Part shown: piece after piece, positions 36,737-47,300 of the stretch
Layout: every line of letters starts with the position of its first letter
Position numbering within the stretch: position 1 is the stretch's first letter
Made by a program: the position numbers and the translations under genes
Source of the DNA: Perlabentimonas sp964490015
GTDB taxonomy: Bacteria > Bacteroidota > Bacteroidia > Bacteroidales > Tenuifilaceae
NCBI GenBank assembly: GCA_964490015.1
Contig: CAZBBA010000001.1
Span: forward strand, 1 to 64,000
Direction of reading: 5' to 3'
DNA length: 64,000 nt
The notes under the pieces: generated by a model
The model's input: the letters and a program-made list of their open reading frames with translations, nothing else
What the model was told of the DNA's origin: nothing
The model's database searches: none

Positions 36737-37058
36737 GTAAAACTACGCCACCGAATTCCTAGTCCTGGCGTATTATACAGCATGAACCGAAACAAAAATC
36801 CACACCCAACGTTACTAGCAAATGTTTTTTAATTGGTAAACTATTGACAAAGGGATATTTATTTTATAATTTGGTGATAAATTTATAATTCGGATATGCC
36901 CAATAATATTTTTTCATAACGTATCACTAATTAAAAAAATATTATAAAATTGCAGTTTAAATCTCAAATCAATACCACTTAGTATTGCAACATATAATCA
37001 ATTGATTAACTAACTTTCTAACAAAAACTCACACACTTAATCTTTAACTATTTCAGTA

Positions 37059-37277
37059 ATGAAATCAAGGAATGAACTGAGAAAACCAGAAAAAGAGTTT
37101 CTATCTGGGGCGGATGAGCTTAAGAAATCGCGAAAACTCAAGCCGGTGAAAAAGGAGAAAAATCCCAAACGGGCCTTTTTAGATGAAATTGAAGATTTAG
37201 AAGACATTGATATGGATTACATTAACGATGAATTTGATGATGAAGAGCTTTTTGACGATGAAGAGGATGACTTTTAG
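37059..37277 (+). CDS. Small bipolar-charged protein, unknown function
   Basis: A 72-aa protein with a basic Lys-rich N-terminal half (ELKKSRKLKPVKKEKNPKRA) and an extremely acidic C-terminal tail of Asp/Glu (DEFDDEELFDDEEDDF). It has no signal peptide or membrane segment and is probably largely disordered, perhaps a nucleic-acid- or ribosome-associated factor; this is inference from charge only. A strong terminator right after it and a long AT-rich leader before it support a real, independently transcribed gene. Confidence 0.75.
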   Translation: MKSRNELRKPEKEFLSGADELKKSRKLKPVKKEKNPKRAFLDEIEDLEDIDMDYINDEFDDEELFDDEEDDF

Positions 37278-37298
37278 AGACTAACGAATATATTTTTA

Positions 37299-37330
37299 AA
37301 GGGGCAACAATGTTGCCCCTTTACTTTTTT
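37299..37330 (+). terminator. Intrinsic terminator of the small acidic protein gene
   Basis: AAAGGGGCAAC (37299-37309) pairs perfectly with GTTGCCCCTTT (37313-37323) across a 3-nt loop and is followed by ACTTTTTT. Confidence 0.95.
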
Positions 37331-37405
37331 TAGAAAAGGGGTTACTACTTTACTCAAATTTACGTATACTTACAAAATAAAAACATACCCAAAATCTTTT
37401 ATTGC

Positions 37406-39958
37406 ATGAGCAGCTTGTTTCAAAGGGTTCAGGTTTTCATAATCTGCTTTCTGTTGCTCATTAGTCTTGCGGTAACTGGAAGTAATCACAACCTCGACTC
37501 CATAAAACAGATTGTAGAATCATCTACTCAAGAGCAACGAATTGAGGTGATTCTGGCCTCAATTGAACAAATAATTCTTAAGCATCCCAACCAGGCCATT
37601 GTATATGCTCAACGCGCTCTTGCTGAAGCTCAAAAGCAAAATGACAAAACCAGCGAATTTAGAGCTCAATTTTTGCTGGCCAAAGCACAGTATCTTACTG
37701 GTAAATACAACCTTTCCCTTGAACAGCTCGAACCCGCATACTTTCATTATCAAACATCGAAAGACAGCGTTCGACTTGTGGAAACACTCCAGCTTTACGG
37801 CCAAATTCACACCCATATCGGAGATTTTAAGAAAGCTCTCGAATACACCCAAAGCGCAATAAACCTTGCTGAAAGGGCAAAAATCAACAATGTTATTGCC
37901 GACTTAACCCGCGAAATGGGGAATATTTACTTCTACTTTGGCGAGCAAACCATAGCTCTCGACTTTTTTCAGAGGAGCCTTCGTTTTAGCCAAAAAAACC
38001 GAGACAAGGATGGTGTTGCTAAAGCATATAACAACATGGGTCGGATATATGCCGAGCTTGGCCGATTCAATACCGCACTCGATTACCTTACTAAAGCGTT
38101 AGCCGCAAAGGATAAGAATGAGGACAAATCGAGCTATGGTAATACTCTTATCAATATAGGTACTGTGTATCTAAAAACCGGGGAACACCAAAAATCGCTT
38201 GACTACTTTGAGGAGGCACGAACCTGCTTTGAGGCAGTAAACAACACCGAAGGAACCGCCAACTCCCTACACTACATGGGACTGGCATACTTCAATATCA
38301 ATAGGCATAATCAGGCATTGGCCTTACAGAATGAGGCTTGGAAGCTAGCCTTAAGCATAAACTCAAAAAGATTGATGGTAAGCATTAGCCGAGCCACTGC
38401 CAATATTTTCGAGAGCATTGGGAACTACCAGCAAGCCTACAAATTTATCCAATCGTACCTTTCCTTGCGCGACTCTGTATTTAGCGATGAAAAAACGAGA
38501 CTACTAATAGAGCTTGAGACAAGACATCAGCTTCAGTCGAAGGAACGACAAATTGAACTACTCTCAAAGGAACGTGCCCTGGAAAAAAGTGAAAAAACAA
38601 GGATTCGTGTATTTATTGTGCTTCTATCGATTGTGGCTCTATTTTTTATTACCCTATCATATATTGCGATTAACCGATTCCGCTACAAGAACAGGCTAAA
38701 CAAAAAGCTTCTCGAGGAGATATCGCACCGTAAGCGGATAGAAGCTCAGCTAAACGAATACCAGGACCATCTCGAAAACCTGGTGGAGGAGCGAACCTGG
38801 GAACTAAAAGTGGCCAAGGATAAGGCCGAGGATGCCGACAGGCTAAAAACGGCATTCCTCACCAATATGTCGCACGAAATTCGCACCCCGATGAACGCCA
38901 TTTTAGGCTTCTCCTATATGCTAACCGACAAGGAATCGACAGACGAAGCTAAAGCAGAGTACATAAAGATTATTAAAGGCAATGGCGAGGTGCTCATGAA
39001 CCTAATTAACGACATACTGGATATCTCACTTATTGAATCGGGACAACTTAAAACAAAGAGTCGACCCTTTGTCCTTACCGAACTTCTTGATGAGTTAAAG
39101 TACTTCTTTGCTCAGGAGATGGAAAAAAGCAGCAAAAACTCTATATCTTTGGCTACAGACTTCGACAAGCTATGCGGAAACCTAACCGTTACCACCGACA
39201 AAATAAGGCTTAGGCAAATTCTATCGAACCTGCTTTGGAATGCCGTAAAATTTACAAATGCTGGTCAGATTACCTTTGGGTATCGTCTTTCTGGATCAGA
39301 GGAGCTTATTTTTTACGTTAAGGATACTGGCGTAGGCATAAGTCCCGAAAACCATAAGCTAATATTTGAACGCTTTAGCAAGATAAACACCAGTATCGAT
39401 TCCACTACACACACAGGTACTGGACTGGGGTTAGCCATTAGTCGCGAGCTTGTTACGGCGTTGGGCGGGAATATTTGGCTCGACTCCATACCCGAAAAGG
39501 GATCAACCTTCTACTTCACCATTCCGTACCAACCCAATAAAGGTTCTGTAATTGAGGCCAGTATCGCGAACTTTAAGGTTGACAAGAAAAAGTTTGCCGG
39601 GAAAACCATCCTCATTGCCGAGGATGTGTTTAGTAACTACAAACTAGTAGAGGCCTTCCTCTCCAATCTCCACATGACCATTTTATGGGCTAAAGATGGG
39701 GTTGAGGCGATAAATATCTTCAGAGAAAAACCATCCATCGATATAATTCTAATGGATATTCAGATGCCGGTTATGGATGGATTAAACGCACTAAGGAATA
39801 TCCGTAAATTAAGCCCCTCAGTACCCGTTATTGTAAACACCGCATTTTACCTTAACGATGAGATGGAGAGGAGTTTTGATGCGGGTTGCAACGATTACAT
39901 GAGCAAACCCATACGCAAGGAGGATTTGCTGTTTAAACTATCGCAGTATATTGGCTAA
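37406..39958 (+). CDS. TPR-domain hybrid histidine kinase with receiver
   Basis: An 850-aa hybrid sensor. A signal segment (FIICFLLLISLAVTG), about eight TPR repeats to residue 390, one membrane helix (VFIVLLSIVALFFITLSYIA) and a coiled coil precede HisKA (FLTNMSHEIRTPMNAILG, His490), HATPase_c (NLLWNAVKFT, DTGVGIS, GTGLGLAIS) and a C-terminal receiver with phospho-acceptor Asp784 in IILMDIQMPVMDG. No DNA-binding domain is present, so a phosphorelay to another protein is expected. It nearly abuts the convergent Lrp-type gene (8 bp). Confidence 0.94.
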   Translation: MSSLFQRVQVFIICFLLLISLAVTGSNHNLDSIKQIVESSTQEQRIEVILASIEQIILKHPNQAIVYAQRALAEAQKQNDKTSEFRAQFLLAKAQYLTGKYNLSLEQLEPAYFHYQTSKDSVRLVETLQLYGQIHTHIGDFKKALEYTQSAINLAERAKINNVIADLTREMGNIYFYFGEQTIALDFFQRSLRFSQKNRDKDGVAKAYNNMGRIYAELGRFNTALDYLTKALAAKDKNEDKSSYGNTLINIGTVYLKTGEHQKSLDYFEEARTCFEAVNNTEGTANSLHYMGLAYFNINRHNQALALQNEAWKLALSINSKRLMVSISRATANIFESIGNYQQAYKFIQSYLSLRDSVFSDEKTRLLIELETRHQLQSKERQIELLSKERALEKSEKTRIRVFIVLLSIVALFFITLSYIAINRFRYKNRLNKKLLEEISHRKRIEAQLNEYQDHLENLVEERTWELKVAKDKAEDADRLKTAFLTNMSHEIRTPMNAILGFSYMLTDKESTDEAKAEYIKIIKGNGEVLMNLINDILDISLIESGQLKTKSRPFVLTELLDELKYFFAQEMEKSSKNSISLATDFDKLCGNLTVTTDKIRLRQILSNLLWNAVKFTNAGQITFGYRLSGSEELIFYVKDTGVGISPENHKLIFERFSKINTSIDSTTHTGTGLGLAISRELVTALGGNIWLDSIPEKGSTFYFTIPYQPNKGSVIEASIANFKVDKKKFAGKTILIAEDVFSNYKLVEAFLSNLHMTILWAKDGVEAINIFREKPSIDIILMDIQMPVMDGLNALRNIRKLSPSVPVIVNTAFYLNDEMERSFDAGCNDYMSKPIRKEDLLFKLSQYIG

Positions 39959-39966
39959 CTAGCATA

Positions 39967-40464
39967 TTACTCACGTTTACCTTTTATCAACCACTTATCC
40001 TTAACGTAAACCTGGCGCTCAAAGGCCTGATCGAGGGAGATAAAAGTCTCGGTATTCATAACCCCCGGGATGTTCTGAATAGTATTGACCAACACTTCCA
40101 TAAGGTGTTCGTTGTCGCGACAGTATATTTTAAGCAGCAGGGCAAACTGTCCTGTTATGAAATGGCACTCAACCACCTCTTGCATCTGACGAAGCGCCTC
40201 TACCACACCCTCGTACTGGTTGGCTGCAGAGAATTGCACTCCAACAAAGGCGCATACATCATAGCCAAGGGCTTTAGGTTTTACAATCATCCGCGAGCCA
40301 TCAATAATTCCCGCTTCCTCCATTTTCTTTACCCGCTGATGAATGGCGGCACCTGAAATTCCACACTCTCGGGCAATTTCAAGGAAAGGCATTCGTGCAT
40401 TCTTTACTAGATAGGCTAGTATTTTCTGATCAACCTCGTCGACCTGATACTTATTTTCGGCCAT
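39967..40464 (-). CDS. Lrp/AsnC-family transcriptional regulator
   Basis: A 165-aa regulator with an N-terminal winged helix-turn-helix (DQKILAYLVKNARMP, GISGAAIHQRVKKMEEAGII) and a C-terminal RAM/AsnC effector domain (ECHFITGQFALLLKIYCRD). Such proteins sense amino acids and form octamers. Start ATG 40464 gives MAENKYQVDEVDQ, a usual start; the longer frame to 40494 adds ten unlike residues. It is transcribed alone; the target is unknown. About 215 bp of non-coding DNA upstream to 40679 shows no further gene. Confidence 0.93.
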   Translation of the reverse strand: MAENKYQVDEVDQKILAYLVKNARMPFLEIARECGISGAAIHQRVKKMEEAGIIDGSRMIVKPKALGYDVCAFVGVQFSAANQYEGVVEALRQMQEVVECHFITGQFALLLKIYCRDNEHLMEVLVNTIQNIPGVMNTETFISLDQAFERQVYVKDKWLIKGKRE

Positions 40465-40679
40465 TGTGTTACGATTTAAAATTATTTTGGCCATAAAAAT
40501 AATAAATCGTAAGTTAATCTACCGCTCAATTACTAATGTTTTTTTGTCTTTTTTGCCACAAAGGGCATCTATCCTAATTGGATTGGAGCACCGCGAGAAC
40601 ACGATAATTTGCTCGCAAGGAGGTAATATAACTTTTAAAGGGTTCGATTTAATGGGCTACGCGCTAGGGATAAATAAAA

Positions 40680-40711
40680 TTTGTGCGAAACCCAAAAAAG
40701 GTTTACTTTTG
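40680..40711 (+). promoter_or_regulatory. Bacteroidota-type promoter upstream of tRNA-Arg
   Basis: TTTG (40680-40683) and TACTTTTG (40704-40711) are separated by 20 nt, an exact match to TTTG/N19-21/TAnnTTTG. Transcription would start near 40718, about 75 nt before the tRNA. Confidence 0.8.
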
Positions 40712-40792
40712 CGAACTGATTTTGGGTAGAGTCTATTTGTTTCAACAATATCATAAATATCAGATCTTCATTCGATATTCGAAATTCTACGA

Positions 40793-40864
40793 GGCCCTGT
40801 AGTTCAATGGATAGAACGAAAGTTTCCTAAACTTTAGATTCAGGTTCGATTCCTGGCGGGGCTA
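40793..40864 (+). tRNA. tRNA-Arg (anticodon CCU)
   Basis: A full cloverleaf can be folded by eye: acceptor GGCCCTG with CGGGGCT (two G-U pairs), D stem GTTC/GAAC, anticodon stem AAAGT/ACTTT with loop TTCCTAA giving anticodon CCU, and T arm TCAGG-TTCGATT-CCTGG. The discriminator base is A and CCA is not encoded. A terminator hairpin follows at once. Confidence 0.95.
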
Positions 40865-40866
40865 CT

Positions 40867-40905
40867 AAAAAACCCTGTAACCATCTGGATTGCAGGGTTT
40901 TTATT
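40867..40905 (+). terminator. Intrinsic terminator of tRNA-Arg
   Basis: AAAAACCCTGTAA pairs with TTGCAGGGTTTTT (one G-U) across an 11-nt loop, ending in a T-rich tail. Confidence 0.85.
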
Positions 40906-41198
40906 TTATTGTACCCACTAATTGTACCCCTTTATCTTTTCGGTTGTATCACGATTTTAATGGTTATGAGAAAACATTATAGGTGGCAGTCCATTGTTCC
41001 CAACCACTTTACTATCTTAATTTCCAAGTTTAACCATAACCTCAAGTTGACATAAAGGTAGTGTTTAATCCACAACCTTTGTCGGCGAATTGTCAATTGC
41101 CCCTTTGCCAACTGCCACCTTTTAAACAGTTAATTAATTGTGTTTTCCACTAAACTAACAGTAGAATCATCTTTTCTAAATTACTAATCGCAAAAGGA
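40906..41198. other. Non-coding region downstream of tRNA-Arg
   Basis: No gene seen. It begins with two copies of ATTGTACCC (40908-40916 and 40921-40929), 13 bp apart. tRNA 3' flanks are common integration sites, but no integrase or partial tRNA copy is present here. Confidence 0.4.
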
Positions 41199-42989
41199 TT
41201 AAAGCAATTTTAATCTATGGAAAAGTTCGGCCAATTTCTCCTTTGGTATGGGTTTGGTAATATAGTCATCGAAAGCGTTTCCGTACTTAATCCGTTCGTG
41301 TACTAGAGCGTATGCAGTTTGCGCTACAATGGGAATATTTGGGTTTATTGCCCTAATTTCTTTTGCAGCATCATAGCCATTCATAACGGGCATACGAATA
41401 TCCATTAGCACTAGACCAATGTTGGGTTCCGACTTGAACATATCTATTGCCTCTTGGCCACAACGGGAATGTAAAACGTTGAAATTCCACCTTGTAAGCA
41501 GCTCTTTAAGGAAAATAAAGTTATACTCCTCGTCCTCGGCAACCAGAATTGTAACTGGCTGGTTGCTTATGTTTTCTTGATTATTCGCAAACTTTTCGGT
41601 TGGCTCCTTAGCTACAGGGAGGTAAGGAATGGTAAAGTAAAAGTTTGTTCCTTTTCCCAGTCCCGATTCTAACCAAATTCGGCCACCCATTAGCTGCACA
41701 AACCCTTTGCTAATGGACAACCCTAAGCCCGTTCCGCCAAAAACACTCTGAATGGTCTCGTCGGCCTGGGCAAACCGGCTAAAAATAACATTAAACTTAC
41801 TTTTATCTATTCCTATTCCTGTATCCTTTACAAAGAAAGTTAGCTCTTCGCCATCATGTTTAAAGCCAAACTCGATACTTCCTGAGGGGGTAAACTTTAA
41901 GGCATTCGACAGTAAATTGCTCAACACCTGCCTAAGCTTAGTTTTATCGGCATTTATTATAGCATTTCGATGATTGTCTGGAACCTGTACCTTAACCACA
42001 ACTTCTTTATCTACGATCTGCCGAGCAAAAACTTTCTCGAGATGATTAATCAGATCACAAATATCAACCTCGGTAAGATTTAGCTCCTCCTGACCCGTCT
42101 CAATGGCCGAAATGGTTAAAATATCGTTAACAATGCTAAGCAGCTGGTTACTGCTCGATAGTACAATGCCCGAAAAGGTTTTTGTTTGCTCGTCTTGTGT
42201 ACTAGCATGAATTATCTCCGAAAAACCGCAAATGGAATTAAGGGGAGTACGAATTTCGTGCGACATGTTTTGCAGAAAAGCGGTTTTAAGCTTATCGGAC
42301 TCCTCGGCCTTCTGTTTCGCAATCAGAAGTTCGTGCGTGCGGAGTTCAACCTCATCCTCGAGCCCGTCTTTAATCTGCTGTAACTCCATGTTTAGATCCA
42401 GAATCTTTTCGGTACTCATTATGTCGTTGACCTTATTCTTGTGGTTTTGCCATGAGATAAGGATGGCAAAGGCAAACACGGGTAGGATCATAAAAAGAAA
42501 TGGCACCACATCTTTATTCAGATGTCCAAAAAGGGTGATTGAGAGAAGAAGTACACCACCTGAGCCTAAAAAGTATAAAAGCGAAAGCTTAATATCTATG
42601 TAGAGAAGAAATACGATGACCAGGAGGGTAAGAATAAAAGTGGATACACCTAAGCTGTTAACTTCGATCCCGGTAATAATTGCGGACCAAATCAGAACTA
42701 CGAACGGAAGTCCCCTAACAATTAATCTTCGATGTGAACAACGGGAAGGCTTAGCAACCCAATAACAATAGAATGAAAAAAAGGAAATGGCAACAAAAAA
42801 AATATCCAAAACTCTGTAATAGGGCAAATACTCATCGCTCCAAACACCCTGAAAAACGTAGTCGGTTAGTAGAATAAACACCGCATAAGCCACAAGGAAT
42901 GGGCTCATAGCTTTAATGCGTGAGGCATTTATAGCTGTAACCCGATCGTCAACCAATGCGCTAAATTTGGATTCTGAATGGTTCAACAT
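41199..42989 (-). CDS. Multi-pass membrane hybrid histidine kinase with receiver
   Basis: A 596-aa hybrid kinase. Residues about 20-205 hold six hydrophobic helices with short loops, suggesting sensing within or near the membrane. A coiled coil leads to HisKA (FLQNMSHEIRTPLNSICG, His244), HATPase_c (NLLSNALKFT, DTGIGID, GTGLGLSIS) and a receiver with Asp530 in LVLMDIRMPVMNG. Architecture after the coiled coil matches the TPR hybrid kinase at 37406-39958. The start at 42989 is preferred because the only longer start (43088) lies inside a -7 promoter element. Confidence 0.93.
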   Translation of the reverse strand: MLNHSESKFSALVDDRVTAINASRIKAMSPFLVAYAVFILLTDYVFQGVWSDEYLPYYRVLDIFFVAISFFSFYCYWVAKPSRCSHRRLIVRGLPFVVLIWSAIITGIEVNSLGVSTFILTLLVIVFLLYIDIKLSLLYFLGSGGVLLLSITLFGHLNKDVVPFLFMILPVFAFAILISWQNHKNKVNDIMSTEKILDLNMELQQIKDGLEDEVELRTHELLIAKQKAEESDKLKTAFLQNMSHEIRTPLNSICGFSEIIHASTQDEQTKTFSGIVLSSSNQLLSIVNDILTISAIETGQEELNLTEVDICDLINHLEKVFARQIVDKEVVVKVQVPDNHRNAIINADKTKLRQVLSNLLSNALKFTPSGSIEFGFKHDGEELTFFVKDTGIGIDKSKFNVIFSRFAQADETIQSVFGGTGLGLSISKGFVQLMGGRIWLESGLGKGTNFYFTIPYLPVAKEPTEKFANNQENISNQPVTILVAEDEEYNFIFLKELLTRWNFNVLHSRCGQEAIDMFKSEPNIGLVLMDIRMPVMNGYDAAKEIRAINPNIPIVAQTAYALVHERIKYGNAFDDYITKPIPKEKLAELFHRLKLL

Positions 42990-43081
42990 AGGTCTTAGCG
43001 ACTGTAGTTTTAAAATAGTTTCGACAAAGCCAAAACTTTTATCAATGTAAATTCTAATAATCTGCAAAACAACCTGTTTTA

Positions 43082-43114
43082 CAAACATAGCAAGTTTATC
43101 TTAAGCATTCGAAA
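43082..43114 (-). promoter_or_regulatory. Putative promoter of the membrane hybrid kinase
   Basis: On the minus strand, TATGTTTG at 43089-43082 matches TAnnTTTG, with TTTC (one mismatch to TTTG) 21 nt upstream. Transcription would start near 43075, ruling out the longer reading frame and leaving a leader of about 85 nt. Confidence 0.55.
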
Positions 43115-43226
43115 CCCGATTTTGTTCAATTAAGAAAAGGATCAAACATTAAATCATACACGGCTGGGCACAATTTCACCCATTTTTGTTAAAAACATCA
43201 CTACATTTGAATCGGTTACTTGTTCG

Positions 43227-43251
43227 TTTTCGAATACTTTGTGTTCGAAAA
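43227..43251. promoter_or_regulatory. Perfect 8-bp-arm palindrome upstream of the export locus
   Basis: TTTTCGAA (43227-43234) and TTCGAAAA (43244-43251) are exact reverse complements, 9 nt apart, in the 425-bp divergent region between the hybrid kinase and the ABC genes. There is no T tract, so an operator is a reasonable guess. The rest of the region is AT-rich with an (AT)n run near 43280 and no gene. Confidence 0.4.
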
Positions 43252-43414
43252 GGAACAGTTTGAATTGGGTTCAACAAACTATATATATATGATTATTTGA
43301 TGCTTGTATTTTTTGGTTTGTATTTTGCTAAAAAGAATAAGGCTCATTTTTGTACCATTTTTTTACTCACCTACATAAAATATTTATTGACTAGATGTCT
43401 TTCTCCCACTCAAA

Positions 43415-44305
43415 ATGAAGATTTCAATTAACAACCTTAGCAAAGTTTACGATAACGGGAAGCGAGCGCTTAGCGATGTTAACCTCGAGATTGATAACGG
43501 AATGTTTGGACTTTTGGGTCCAAATGGTGCTGGCAAATCAACTCTGATGAGGATATTAGTTACCCTTATGATGCCAACACACGGCAAGGTTAGCGTAAAC
43601 GGGTACGACTTGCAAAGGGACAGAGGCGAGGTTCGAAAAATGTTAGGCTACCTGCCCCAGGATTTCCGATTTTTCACCAAGCTCAAAACATGGGAATTCC
43701 TCGATTACGCCGCCGGATTATCGGGAATTAAGAGTGGAAAAGTACGCTCGCAAAAGGTTGATGAGTGGCTCGACAGGGTAGGACTTTTTGATGTTCGCGA
43801 GCGCAGCGCCAGCAAGCTGTCGGGAGGGATGAAACGCAGATTGGGCATAGCCCAGGCGCTTATTGGCGATCCACAGATAGTAATTGTGGACGAGCCCACC
43901 ACTGGTCTCGATCCCGAGGAACGAATTCGATTTCGAAATATCCTATCGGAGATCAGCCAGCGAGATGTTATAATAATCCTATCGACCCATATAGTTGGCG
44001 ACATTTCGAGTATTTGCCAAAATCTGGCCCTGCTGCACAACGGTAAGGTTGGATTCAACGGATCGCCCGAGGAGCTGGTAAACCAAACGCGTGGTCACGC
44101 GTGGCAGGTAACCACATCGGGGTTTGAGTACGAGATGCTTAAGGAAAACTATCCCATAATATCGACAATCCCATCCGACGAGGGTTGGGAGGTGCAGCTG
44201 GTTGGCGACTCAATAAAAGTTAAGCATGCCGTTGAAATTGAACCCAACCTAGAGCACGCCTACGTGTATTTTATGGAATATCTTGCTCTTAAATTGAATT
44301 CGTAA
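43415..44305 (+). CDS. ABC transporter ATP-binding protein
   Basis: A 296-aa ATPase for an ABC-2-type exporter. Walker A GPNGAGKST is near residues 35-43, the Q-loop is in LGYLPQDF, the signature is LSGGMKRR, Walker B is IVIVDEPTTGLDP and the H-loop is STHI. The partner permease starts 6 bp downstream. It resembles the ATPase fused to the RND protein at 55334: both have GMFGLLGPNGAGKST and GLDPxERIRFRN, so the two are paralogues. It is the first gene of a same-strand export locus that runs to about 60953. Confidence 0.95.
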   Translation: MKISINNLSKVYDNGKRALSDVNLEIDNGMFGLLGPNGAGKSTLMRILVTLMMPTHGKVSVNGYDLQRDRGEVRKMLGYLPQDFRFFTKLKTWEFLDYAAGLSGIKSGKVRSQKVDEWLDRVGLFDVRERSASKLSGGMKRRLGIAQALIGDPQIVIVDEPTTGLDPEERIRFRNILSEISQRDVIIILSTHIVGDISSICQNLALLHNGKVGFNGSPEELVNQTRGHAWQVTTSGFEYEMLKENYPIISTIPSDEGWEVQLVGDSIKVKHAVEIEPNLEHAYVYFMEYLALKLNS

Positions 44306-44311
44306 GATCCT

Positions 44312-47300
44312 ATGAGCGCAGTACACACAATACTAACAGTTGCCCGATTCGAGAGGAAAACTCTTCTCAGGAGTTGGTTTTTCAGGATTTTTGCAGGTCT
44401 CTTTATTGTAGGGATTGGAATTTTTAATGTGGCCATGTTCATCGATTCAAGCGATGCCCCTTGGATTTTTAGAGCACTTCCAGCCTCACTTCCCTACGCC
44501 AATTTAATTATCCTTAACCTTGGACAGGCCATTGTGGCTGTGTTTTTGGCATCGGAATTCTTAAAGCAGGATAAAAAGAACGATACGGTTGAGGTTATCT
44601 ATGCCCGTTCGATGACCAATTTCCACTACATCCTGGGCAAAACTCTGGGCATTCTCACAGTATTTATAATTCTAAATTTTATCATACTAATTATTGGGAT
44701 GGGGTTCTCCTTCCTCAGCGGCGATTCGGCCAAAGGCCTTGCCGAATTCTTTTTGTACCCAATCATCATTAGCATTCCCACACTGGTTTTTATCCTCGGA
44801 TTATCGTTTTTTTTGATGACGATTCTGCGGAATCAGGCTATCACTTTTATCCTGATTTTGGGTTACATTGCCTTAACCGTTTTTTACCTTAACCAAAAGT
44901 TCTACCACCTGTTCGACTATATTGCTTACCATGTTCCGCTGATGAATTCGACCATTGGCGGTTTTGGCAATATTCCCGAGCTGCTGATGCATCGAGGTAT
45001 ATACCTGTTGATTGGAATTGGGTTGATTTTTTTCACCGTATTCAGGCTCCAACGGCTTCCCCAATCCAATCGATTTAAGTATCTGCCACTAATTGCGGCC
45101 CTGATTTTTATGCTTGCAGGTTTTTTTGTGGGTTATAGGTATGTTGGGCATAAGCAAAAAGTTGAGGAAGAAAAAAGGTTGATGTTAGATGCCAACAACA
45201 AGTTTGCCTCATACCCTAGGGTTAGCATTGAGGATTGCTCAATCGACCTAGAGCATAACAACAAAACGCTATCCGCAAGCGCAACTCTTACTACAGTTAA
45301 CAACAGCAACAGGCCAATCGACACGCTAATATTTAGCTTAAACCCGTCGCTTTCAATAAAAAGGATTGAAGTTGAAGGCAAACCCGTAAGCTTCACGCGG
45401 CAGCAACACCTTGTGATAATTACCGACAGCCAGCCAGTAAATCCGGCCGCTAGGAACATAATCGCATTCACTTACAGTGGGACAATAAACGAGAACACCC
45501 ACTTTTTGGATATTCCCCCAGAAGAGCAATCCGATAATATCCCACTGGCAATGTTCCAGGCCCGAAAACGCTCGGCATATGTAAATTCCGATTTTGTTTG
45601 CCTTACACAGGAGGCGCTTTGGTATCCCATTGCTGGCGTAACCTATGCAACAACAAAACCAGCCTTTCATCAGCCCGATTTCACAACCTACAAGCTAACC
45701 GTGCGAACAGCTGCAAGCCTTACAGCAATATCGCAGGGGGAATGCACCTCTCCTCAGGGAGGTGTTTTCAAATTTACTAACGAATTCCCTCTGCCCAAAA
45801 TTAGCCTGTTGATTGGGAATTACGAAAAGCATAGCGTAATGGTCGACTCCATTGAATTCTCGCTCTTCACCGCAAAAGGGAATAGTTACTACTTAAAGGA
45901 ATTTGAGGGTTTTACCGACACGCTACCGGCAATTATCAGGGAGCTAAAAGTTGAGTACGAAACGCTCCTCAACCTAAAATACGGATTCAAAAGGCTAAGC
46001 CTTGCCGAAGTCCCCATAAACTTTGCGCTCGATAAGCATATTTGGACTGCGGTTAGCAATGCGGTTCAGCCCGAAATTATTTTTTACCCCGAGCGCGGCG
46101 TACTGCTTAAGGATGCTGATTTCCTTCGCCAAAAAGCACGATTCGAAAAGCGGATGAAGCAGAATAACGAGCAGGTTACCCCTATTGAGCTGCAGAGCCG
46201 AATGTTTAAACGGGTAATCAGAGCAAACTTCATGGCAACTCCCTACGAATGGTACGAGTTTGGCAACGTGGTGAACAAGTACACCTATTCGTTAATCCCC
46301 CATTTCTATAGCCATATTATCCAGATTAAAAGCGATGAGTATCCAATGCTAAACAACGCGTTGGAGGTTTACCTTCGAGAGCGAAACCTCAACTATGTGC
46401 CTTCGAGCCAGTGGTATTACAGGGGAATATCTAACAGCGAAAAAATAAATCTTGAGCTTAAGGAATCGAGCCTAAAGGAGTTAATAGGTAATGGCGTTCG
46501 AAAAGTTGATCAGGAGGATGACTCATACATGCCATTAACCATTAATGATGTGATACTGGCCAAAGGCGATCATTTTTTCTCGTTACTGCGTGCACGATTT
46601 GGCGAAAAGGAATTTAACGGATTTATAAGTCAACTTATAACTCAAAGGGCTCGCAAACCCTTCACCTTTGAGGAGTTCGATCGGGAGATAGAGAATCGTT
46701 TTGGTGTTTCAGTCGCTAGTGATGCCGAAAACTGGTACACATCAACAAGCCTGGCAGGCTTTATTGTTAGCAATGTCCAAACCTATAGGGTTATTGATGG
46801 CGACTACACTAAGTATCAGGTAAAAGTTAGCATCGCTAACCCAGAACCCATCGATGGAATAGTTGAGGTTGTTGTTGATTTAGATGATAGAAGTACCACC
46901 CGAAGCTTTACCGACGATCAACCCCGGATGCCCGATTACTACAGAAGAATTCTAATCCCTGCTCAATCGGCTAAAGATTTTGGCGTGGTTTTCAACAGCC
47001 AACCCAAAAGACTGCGGGTGTTTACAAGCATTTCGAAGAATTTACCCAACACTTTACTGTTCGACCTTACAGACTTTGATGAGGTAAAGCGAGTGCCTGT
47101 TCTCGATGGAGTAAATAGTACACCTTTTGCATCAAACTCATCGAAGGTCAACGAGTATATAGTAGATAATGAGGACGAAGGATTTAGCATCCATCAACAG
47201 AAGCAGGAGAGCTATCTGAAATCGTTAATTAACAATGAGAATTCGGCACGATACAAGTATACGGGCATACACGTTTGGAACCCATCGAACAAGTGGGAAC

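Noticed and set aside
40466..40729. 87-codon frame between the Lrp gene and the tRNA
   Set aside because: It overlaps the exact promoter of the tRNA and the Lrp upstream region, and has no protein-like features.
40793..41198. tRNA-Arg flank as an integration site
   Set aside because: No integrase, no duplicated tRNA 3' end and no mobile genes nearby; only a 9-bp direct repeat was found.
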